From: Amoebophrya sp. A120
Lineage: Eukaryota > Sar > Dinophyceae > Syndiniales > Amoebophryaceae
Reading direction: 5' to 3'
NCBI GenBank assembly: GCA_905178155.1
Contig: CAJINV010000004.1
Span: 5,330,258-5,394,257 of the forward strand
DNA length: 64,000 bases
Position 1 is the stretch's first letter. Every line of letters begins with the position of its first letter. Shown piece by piece: positions 54,254 through 62,520 of this stretch. The translations under genes were made by a program, and so were the position numbers. The notes beneath the pieces are model-generated. The model was not told the origin of the DNA, searched no databases, and saw only the letters and a program-made list of their open reading frames with translations.

Positions 54254-57200
54254 CTATAGGAGCACATCCGGGTCGGCCCCCTGGTAGAAGTGAATTCCGC
54301 AAAACGACAAACTTGTCAGATCCTGAGTAAAAACGTACCCACACCAGAGTCAGGATGGGGATTTTGCAACACAAACCTAGGAGTTTTGTGAGTCACGCAT
54401 GACAAGTTGCGCTATGCAGTGTAGTGCAGGTTAGCAAGTACAGCCGCGTCACAGATTCATCTGCTCATCCTGTTCATAGCATCACAAATTCCAAAACACG
54501 ATTGGAAATGGCTCTCATGGGGATGCGCATTACAAGTCTGCCTGTCTTTGCAAATCTGCATTACAACTCTGGTGTGGGTACGTTTTTACTCAGGATATGT
54601 CACGCCAGGCGCCTCGATCTTGATCGACCGCATGCGCCGCTGCACCGGCACCCACGTCCCCGTGGGCTTGATCTCTATGCATTGCAAAAATGTCTGGGTC
54701 TTACTTGTCATGCTAAGTCTGGATAGTACAGAAATTTGTGTTGCATGATTACCAAAGAGCGTCCACGTTTGAACAAGTGTAGTGGCAGTTTGTCATGCGG
54801 GATAGATATGATAGAGACTTCGCAGAACCTGTCATGCTAGGTCCTGCATTGCAGACCTCTTGGGGCATACAAAATATGCATGACAAATTCGCACCCTTCC
54901 AGAGCAAGACATATTTGCATTTCATAATCTCCGCCGGGAGCTGAAACGTGACGTTCGGTTCGTCGTCAAAATAGACATTGGCGTTCGGCAGGTTCCTATC
55001 CAGGAATAAAAGTGTAGTAAAGTGAAAACTTGCCATGCAAAGCACAATAAATCAGTAGCTCGGTTGGATGATTATTACCATCACAAAGACATCAAATTCG
55101 TTTTGCGTTTAAAAAACAAAACCTGTCATGCGCAGGTAGTATCACTAAAAACACGTCGCACGAAACTAGCCCGTGATGCAGATCCAGCATGACAAGTGTG
55201 AATGTCTTGCGTCGTCCGCCGCACAAACCATACACAACTTACACAGTTTTTTTCTTGGATATTTTCCAAACGCTGTGTCGCCCTCGATGTCCGCGGAGAA
55301 AATTTCGAAGCCTTCAGCGTTATCCTTTGCAAAAGTATCGTAGTAAAAGTAATCGCAGTCACGCATGACAAAGTTCTTTTCTAATCTAAATCAGCATGAC
55401 AAACTCCATTTGTTTCTACTTGTCATGCTGAGCTGCCAACCTGTCTTGCAATCTTACTGCTAGTATGATACTTTTGCAAGGCATAAACGTACCGTCCGAA
55501 CATCTCGTAGATGTCGATTCCCACCGGCGTTTGCTCGTTTCTTTCCAAAAGCATACTACGGTCCTCATCATCTGCTGCTGTACTATCTCCTTTTTCTTCG
55601 TCTTCATCTTCTGTGACTGTGTTTCCCAAAAACGTGTCCGCCACTTTCCGCAAGAAGGTTGCTGCACTGCCGCTAGTACCAGAGCCGCTGCTGTTGCTTG
55701 TGTTGGAAGAAGTAGCTGCGAAGGCATTATTACCGCTAGTACTGCTGTTAGTGTTCGTGTTATTCCCCATCGGAAACTGGCTCTGCACTTGGTCTGAGAA
55801 CGCCGACAACTCGGCGCGCCAAAACGGCAGCAGAAGCGAGCTGTTGGAGTCGCCCGTGTGCATGCAAAATCGGTCCGTGGTGGGAATGTAGTCGTACTTG
55901 AAGATCTTGGATCCCTTTCGGTTATCAAAAGGGCGGTTAAAAACATTGCCCGCCCCGCACAAATACTTGAATCCGCCTATGCCGCTGCAGCCGGGCGCCC
56001 CGCTGCCGTCGAACTGCGTCGCGTTCCACGCGTTGTTTTTGGTTTCGATGAAATTCAACGGCAGGTCCGGGTCGGCGGAATTCTCGAACTTCCGCTGTTA
56101 TCAAATGCAAATATGTCTGGGTCTGGAAGAGTCCTGCTGTTTTTGCATGACACAGAAGGCCTGGCATGGAAGCTCTAGCGTCACAGGTTTCGAGAAGCTT
56201 CCGCAATGCCGAATCCGCATGACAAATCCCCCATTTTGGTGACAGAAAGTGGGCAGTTTTTGCTACCTATGCATAAGAGATCCTTCTGTGTTCTGGAATG
56301 CGCATCACAAGTTTGTATTATTCCAGACCCAGACATTTTTGCAGTGCATAGCTGTTTCCTTCCCCCGCAGAAGCACACCCGCCGCTGGGATTCCAAAGTC
56401 GGACGCGCGCTGCACTGGGACTTCAGCCCGTGGTCGTACATTTGCTTGTTATACCGCAAGCACTTCCAGCTGGTAGTCGCCGCCCCCTGGGTTTGTTCCT
56501 CGACGACAGGCGAGAAGAAACTGTCCTCCACCCCGACCTCCTCTGTGCTCTTGTCGCACGTCATATGAATGTGCACGACTCCCCCTCCCCCTCATTTGTC
56601 ATGCAAAATGCCCAATCCAGGCCGTGCCTCCTAGCACTGTTCGCATGATGACAAGTTCTGGCAGCCCAAATAGCACTACAATCTTGTGCAACTCTGTCAT
56701 GCAAAACCTGCATTCTGGCTGGCGCTTGTATTGCCGTTCATGCTACACAAATGAGGGGGAGGGGGAGTTGTGCTCTTGTCGCACGTCAAGCCCAGCGTGG
56801 CGAACTTCTCGGCCACCCGGGCCGTGTCCAAAGTCGTTTCGCTCGTTTCCTCGCTGTTGCTATCAAATGCAAGAAATATGTCTGGGTCTGGAAGGAAGCA
56901 AGGTTTGCCATGCACATTTTGCATGACTCCTGATGTCTGTGATGCATGCCCTAGCATCACAGATTTTGTGAGGGCTTCCTGAAGCCTATACCGCATCAGA
57001 ACTGTTTTTTTGCTGTTCATGCAATACAGATTCATTGTAGAATTCACATTCAGCATCACAGGCTGCATCCCTCCAGACCCAGACAACATATTTGCAATGC
57101 ATAGTTGCAGGGCAGCCCCAGCTCCGCGCACTTCTCGTCGCACGACTGCAGCGGGTCGGCCACGCAGTATCGCAAGAAAAAACTGTTTCACTGTAAATCT

Positions 57201-60200
57201 GTAATGCGGAAAATGCATCACTGAAGTGTTTGTCTTGCTATACATGCAAGACAAGTGACTTTTAGCGGTGTTCTCCCTTAGGAACCTCGCATGGCAAGTT
57301 TTCTTTGTAATGTGTAGCGAACTTGTAATGCAAAACTTGCAAAATCCTTACAGTGAAACAGTTTTTTCTGACGATACGTAGTACTGCCCCAAAACCGGCG
57401 GCGGCGCCTCGTACAGCCACAGGCCGCAGAAGCACATCTCCTTCTTCGCGTTCCCCGCCCCAAATTGCTGCAGTTGCACGGAGTCAATGTGCTGGTTGAC
57501 CGCGATCCAGGCGCCGCGCGCGGACACCAGCCCCGGAGTCTGCGTGCGACTGAGGAAAGAAGAAACAGCGGAGGAGGTGGTGCTGTTGACGTCCGTTTCG
57601 TAGTTTTCCTTGTAGTAACTGATCCGGGCGTTTTGCACCCCCGTGCGGCACTCGGCGGTCAGGTCCCCGTTCGCGAAGATTGAGAAGCCCGCGATGTACT
57701 TTTTCGTGTCCAAATCCACCCGCCAGTAGCTGTGACTCGCTTGCGCCGTCGCCGGGCCGGTCTTCGTGCAATACCCCACGTTCGCCAGCGTGACCCAACC
57801 GTAGCTGCTGAAGTCGTTCTCCGGCCGGAGGAGCACGTTGACCGCCCCGGTGGTCGGCGGCGGCGGGTCCACGCTCGCCTCCGGCCCGCTCTGCGCGACC
57901 GTCAGGAACTTCTCGTCGATTTTCGATCCGTGCCCCCCGGAAAGCCCGTCGGTGGAAGGCTTGCAGGAGCTCATGGCGTAATAGTCGAAGTCCGTCACGT
58001 TCCCGCTCGGCTCGCAGCCCTCCTGGAACAGCCAGCAGGCCGCCTTTTTGTGCTGCAAGAAAAACCCGCCGCAGGCTTCGGTCTCGGAGCACAAGTACCG
58101 GCACTCTTGCACGGAGTAAATCCTGTCGTTGTAAACCGCCCCAGTCGCGATCTGCTTGTCCGCGGCGTTGCCGCAGAAACCACGGCTCCACGTCCGCGGG
58201 CACGACGCCGGGCCCACGCGGGGCACGAAGCGCTTGCACTTCTGGTCCATCGTGTCCAAGTCGAAATATCCTGAGTAAAAACGTCCCCACCCCAGAGTCA
58301 AGATGGGGATTTTGCAACACAAACCTCGAAGTTTTGGCAGTCACGCATGACAAATTGCAGGCTGTATTATAGTTCAGTTTAACACGGGAACTCGCGTTAC
58401 AAATCCATCTGCTCATCCTGCTCACAGCATTACAAGTTCCAAAACACGATCGGAAATGCCTATTATGGGAATGCGCATTACAAGCGCTCTCGTGTTTGCA
58501 GATCTGCATGACAACTCTGGGGTGGGGACGTTTTTACACGGGATACGAAAAAGAGAAAACTCTTGGTCGACGGCGGGTCCTCCACGACGCAGTTGCTCTT
58601 CCCCTGGTAATACGTCAACTCCCCCGTTTCCGAGCTCCGCGCAAAGCCCTGGCACCGTCTTATGCAGGAAAATAAAGAACACTGTGTTTTTAGTGTAACT
58701 CCTTTATCAGAATCACAAATTTGTCACGCGGAGATAGTGCGTGAAACAAACGCCTATGCCAGTCTCTATCACGCACCATCTGCAACACAAAGTTCTTACA
58801 CTTTTATATACACAGTCTTCTTCTCACATACGCTTTTCCTCGTCCCCCGTCGCAAACCCGCGGCCGCGACAGTAGTTCTTCAGATCCGTCAACCTGACCG
58901 GGCGCTGGATTCGCGTGTCCAGGGGGTTCACCTGGCCCGTCTGCTTAAACAGGTCCTCTTCCGGGATGACTTGCGCCCCACTGGACGCGCAGTTCCCGAC
59001 GAACTTTGCGGGACAGACCTCGCCCCGGATCGTGCTGTGCAAGTAAAAAAACTGTGTTAGTGTAGATTTCTCTTGGTGTCAGCATGACAACCCTGTTTTG
59101 CATGGCACCAGAGAAATCCTGTCATGCACAGCTAGTGCAAGAAAAAACGTCCGAAGACAGGGTATCATGTCTGGTCACCAGCATGACAAGTGTATAGATC
59201 CTGTTTTGCATTTTCTGCATCAAAGAATCACACGACTTACACACTTTTTTTCCTGGATACGTGCACTGGTCGAGGTAGTAGCCCTCCATTTCCCCGGTGA
59301 GGTCCAAGTCCACCTCGCAGCCCGCGTATTTCAGCTCGCAAGCGCCGGTAGCTTTGGTGAGGAAGAAACTGTCGCAGTTGTCCGTCACGCTGCACAGAAA
59401 CCGACACTCTTCTAGGGATATCAAATGCACAAATGTCTGGGTCTGGATGAGTGTAGGAGTTTGTCATGCAACTTTTGGAAGACCCATTATGTCTGTGATG
59501 TATGCTCTAGCCTTACAGATTTTGCAAGGGCTTCCTCATGCCTATACCGTATGAGAAATTCCCCGTCCGCGTAGCAAAAACTGGACTCCTGCTGCTGCTT
59601 ATGCAATACAGATTTTTGTAGAATCCACAGGCAGCATCACAAGTTACAACCTTCCAGGCCCATACATATTTGCATTTGATAAGGGAGTAAGCCCGGTCGA
59701 AATACTTGGCGATCGTCATTTGCTCCTCGGTCTTGTTGACGGAAGCCGGCTATGCATTGCAGATATGGCTATGTCTGGAAATTAGGAACAAAAGTCGCAG
59801 GCAAAAAAAAACGCAGTTTTCCATCCGATTTGCGAATGAGAAAGTTTTCTGCAAACTTGTCACTGTCACATGCTTTCTTGCATAGGGAGGTGCTTTATTC
59901 CTTATGCACATTTTAGCATCACAAATTTATTCCAGACTCAAACATATTTGCATTTGATACCGGTACGCAGCCGCCGTCGATCGCCACCCGGCATTCCTTG
60001 ATCCGAGGAATGTTGAACGCGGACTTGCAGACGTTGAGACCCTATCGTATGTAAAAGTGTCTCGGTCTGGAAGAATGCAAGATTTGTCATGCGTATTTCT
60101 CATGACCCATGACGCCTGTAATGCATGAGCTAGCATCGCAGACTTTTAGAGGGCTTCCTGATGCACCTTCCGCATGAGAAATGCCCTGTCCGTGCAGCAC

Positions 60201-61607
60201 AAATTGCACCCCTCTTGCTGGTCATGCAACACAAATTTTTTTAGACTCCAAAAACTGCATGACAAATTGCATTCTTCCAGACCCAGACATTTTTGCATGT
60301 GATACATTCCTTTCCAAAGCGAATGTGGTCTTCAAGTCCTTGGGGACATTGGACAGGGGTTGCGTGCAGCCGGATCTGAAAAAACTGCAGGTGCGGTTAG
60401 AGCTGCCGTCGATGCTCTCAATGGTAAAGTGCGTACAGTTATCAACCGCAGAAATGTCTGGTGTTTTGTCTGGAAACAAGACCTTGGTACAGCACGGGGA
60501 AGAGAACGACTTGAACTTTCTGGAACAGCACGGGGAAGAGCAGAAATGTCTGGGTCTAGAAGAATGCAAGTTTGTCATGCTTTTCTCACATGGCTCTTAA
60601 ATTTGTCATGCACATTACCCAAGAGCCCCACTTTTCTGTCATGCAGAAACGCAGTTTGTCATGCAGAATAGGCAACAACTAGAAGCTCCGAAACTTGTCA
60701 TGCTGAGCCAGCACTTGTGGCCTCGCTCCTCATGATACGCCACCCAGCATCGCAAGTTTCCAGACATCCAGGGATATTCGCATTTGATAACAGTCCGGGG
60801 CGTAGTCCCCGGTTCGGCACTCTTCGTCGCAGGAGGGAATGGTGTTCGCGGAGCTGGCATCACAAGGAAAAATCCCCCCTCCCCATATTGCGCGTCACGT
60901 CTTCGAAAATTTGCGTTGCTGATTTGTGACCACAAATCGCGTCTGTCTTGCAAGAAGGCAACTCCACAGTCTCCGCCGCATTTTGCAGGCGTTTTGTCAT
61001 GCTGTTGGGCGTACAGTGCGGACGTTCTTCATGCTAAGCACCTATGCCACAGCCGCTCCGCTCAGGCTTGCTATGGGTCTGCAGTCCACCTCTCCAGCAA
61101 GACAAATCTGATTTGTGTGTGCAAATCCAGCATCAGAAACTTCGTTTCGATATGGGAGGGATGTTTTTTTCACTTTGATAACTGGGGGCTGTGGAATTCC
61201 CCAGCAGGAACTCGTCCCCGCAGAACCCCCCGCCCCACTCCGCGGGACAGACTATGCATTGCAAATATGTCTTGGTCTGGATGAGCGCGGACCTTGTCAT
61301 AATGTTTTTGCATGACCCAGAAGGAAGCTCCGGCACGCAAGCCGTCGCATCACAGGTTTTCGGGAGGTTTTCAAGCAGTTCGTATCTCGCGTGAGAAATC
61401 CCGGATTTTCCTGACGACGAGCACGCTACTTTTACTGTCCATGCATGACAGATTTTCGTCTGATCCGAAATGCGCAGCACGAGTTGCGTCCTTCCAGACC
61501 CAGACATATTTGCACTGGATACAGACCGGCACCCGCAGGTTCGCGATGCTCCCCGCCGTCGCGACAACGCGGCTCACCGTCGCAGCCCGGTAATCCAAGT
61601 GGACCAT
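54254..61607 (-). CDS. MSP-4: PAN/discoidin-like modular Cys-rich protein
   Basis: Met at 61607 (MVHLDYRAATVSRVV, related to the starts of MSP-2/3) to a TAG at 54254-54256, about 1,010 residues after removal of 17 introners. Order: CPAEWGGGFCG, PAN-like (C...CTHFTIE...CSFFRSGC), LEECRFLC...CELKYAGC, CPAKFVGNC, NYCRGRGFATG...YYQGKSNC, YVPRV...NDRIYSVQECRYLC...CWLFQEGC, a galactose-binding-like module (SYWRVDLDTKKYIAGFSIFANGD type) ending CFCGLWLYE, SCDEKCAELGLPCN...RRVCFCGG, and a second galactose-binding-like module ending SFCGIHFYQG. Closest relative in the window is MSP-1. A stop lies upstream in frame behind a possible 3' splice site (TTTTCTCCAG, about 61955-61965), supporting this start. 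The C-terminal end is less certain. Confidence 0.75.
54319..54597. mobile_element. Introner, family B
   Basis: Left end GATCCTGAG; TSD TGTCA. Splits MSP-4 GVT|SLSFCG. Confidence 0.92.
54676..54926. mobile_element. Introner, family A
   Basis: TSD ATCTC. Splits MSP-4 PAEI|KPTGTW. Confidence 0.92.
54997..55261. mobile_element. Introner, family H
   Basis: TATCCAGGAATAAAAGTG left, CAGTTTTTTTCTTGGATA right; TSD degenerate. Splits MSP-4 AFG|NLPNA. Confidence 0.82.
55321..55485. mobile_element. Introner, family F
   Basis: Flanks AGCGT/AACGT. Splits MSP-4 GRY|AEGFEI. Confidence 0.9.
56099..56350. mobile_element. Introner, family A
   Basis: TSD GCTGT. Splits MSP-4 GRKQ|RKFEN. Confidence 0.92.
56564..56768. 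mobile_element. Introner, family E, right end truncated
   Basis: Left TATGAATGTGCACGACTCC; the right end stops inside the repeat, lacking the last ~13 nt. Flanked by a 20-bp duplication TGTGCTCTTGTCGCACGTCA (56544-56563, 56769-56788). Splits MSP-4 at TCDKST. Confidence 0.85.
56861..57103. mobile_element. Introner, family A
   Basis: TSD GTTGC. Splits MSP-4 LPCN|SEETSE. Confidence 0.93.
57168..57375. mobile_element. Introner, family H
   Basis: Type copy: TATCGCAAGAAAAAACTGTT; flanks CGCAG/CGTAG. Splits MSP-4 QYY|VADPLQ. Confidence 0.92.
58267..58545. mobile_element. Introner, family B
   Basis: TSD CGAAA. Splits MSP-4 SFLFF|DLDTM. Confidence 0.93.
58661..58830. mobile_element. Introner, family H (diverged)
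   Basis: TATGCAGGAAAATAAAGAAC left, right end CTTCTCACATA; TSD degenerate (CGTCT/CGCTT). Splits MSP-4 DEEKR|CQGFAR. Confidence 0.78.
59036..59259. mobile_element. Introner, family H
   Basis: Left TGTGCAAGTAAAAAAACTG; TSD CGTGC. Splits MSP-4 QCT|IRGEV. Confidence 0.9.
59419..59681. mobile_element. Introner, family A
   Basis: TSD AGGGA. Splits MSP-4 AYS|LEECRF. Confidence 0.92.
59751..59959. mobile_element. Introner, family A (internally shortened)
   Basis: Flanks CCGGC/CCGGT; 209 bp. Splits MSP-4 CVP|ASVNK. Confidence 0.88.
60043..60304. mobile_element. Introner, family A
   Basis: Left TATCGTATGTAAAAGTG; TSD lost (GACCC/CATTC). Splits MSP-4 RNV|NVCKS. Confidence 0.85.
60440..60789. mobile_element. 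Introner, family A, with internal expansion of the left repeat
   Basis: TSD ACAGT. The left repeat GCAGAAATGTCTGG occurs twice, about 90 bp apart, with two CAGCACGGGGAAGAG copies between. Splits MSP-4 YAPDC|THFTIE. Confidence 0.9.
60858..61180. mobile_element. Introner, family D
   Basis: Left end CATCACAAGGAAAAATCCCC; flanks GCTGG/ACTGG. Splits MSP-4 TAPS|SANTIP. Confidence 0.88.
61253..61521. mobile_element. Introner, family A
   Basis: TSD CAGAC. Splits MSP-4 RVPV|CPAEWG. Confidence 0.92.
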
Positions 61608-61630
61608 GGTCAGCGGAAGCGGAGGAGGAG

Positions 61631-61909
61631 TATCCTGAGTAAAAACGTACCCACACCAGAGTCAGGATGGGGATTTTGCAACACAAACCTAGGAGTTTTG
61701 TGAGCCACGCATGACAGATTGCACTCTGCAGTGTAGTGCAGGTTAGCAAGTGCAGCCGCGTCACAGATTCGTCTGCTCATCCTGTTCACAGCATCACAAA
61801 TTCCAAAACACAATTGGAAATGGCTCTCATGGGGATGCGCATTACAAGTCTTCCTGTCTTTGCAAATCTGCATTACAACTCTGGTGTGGGGACGTTTTTA
61901 CTCAGGATA
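61631..61909. mobile_element. Introner, family B, 5' of the MSP-4 start
   Basis: TSD AGGAG. Lies 23 nt upstream of the Met codon, so in the 5' UTR. Confidence 0.92.
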
Positions 61910-62520
61910 AGGAGCGCGGGAGGCTCATCCTGGAGAAAAAAGAAAACGAGTACTCGCTGTGCTCATCACCTGCTTAGAAAAATGGTCCATCTGGAGGACA
62001 ATTTGCATTTTTGGAATCGAATTGAAAGACAATTGAATGGTGTAGCATATTCAAAAATTTACGTCCCGGGAAGATGTGCTTCCACTTCAATCCCGCCAAT
62101 GAAGAGAGGATATAGGAGTTTGGAGTGACGCTGACTGGCCGCACAGTAACACAAAGTATCCGGTCTCTCATATCGCTCGAATTCGGCGAAGCTACTACTT
62201 ACACTGCAGCCGCGGAATTCTACTTTTTGCGCTCAACATCTTGAAAGACCTTGCTCTCGTTCGCTTCCAGTACGGAGGACAGATGACTGGGATTTAGATT
62301 TTTTACCCTATTAAAAATTTTGACGAAAACCAGACCGGTGCAGCGGCCACAAGAACCTCGGCTAGAGGTAGAGCCATGATATAATTACACGGACCTGGTA
62401 TAACAGGGATGATCGTGACACAATCAATCTAGGACAGCGTCTTTGAAAAACTGTGTGTCACACAGTGTGAAGTGACAAGGTTTTTTTCTCGGAAACCTCC
62501 AAAAACTTACACGCTTGTAT
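61910..62520. other. Intergenic region between the HIR-like gene and MSP-4
   Basis: Contains a polypyrimidine stretch followed by CAG (minus strand, about 61955) that could be a 3' splice site for an MSP-4 leader exon, and a CACACAGT dyad near 62455. No ORF or introner recognised. Confidence 0.5.

Noticed and set aside
15963-61909. Evenly spaced GCATGACAA/TTGTCATGC words as a CRISPR array
   Set aside because: Spacing is irregular, both orientations occur, and the words lie inside inverted-repeat elements in a eukaryotic setting.
15963-61909. Elements as ciliate-type internal eliminated sequences removed from DNA
   Set aside because: TA-bounded termini are reminiscent, but the genetic code is standard (TAG and TAA stops used), base composition is not ciliate-like, and a 5-bp rather than TA duplication is seen. 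DNA-level removal is not formally excluded without RNA and somatic DNA data.
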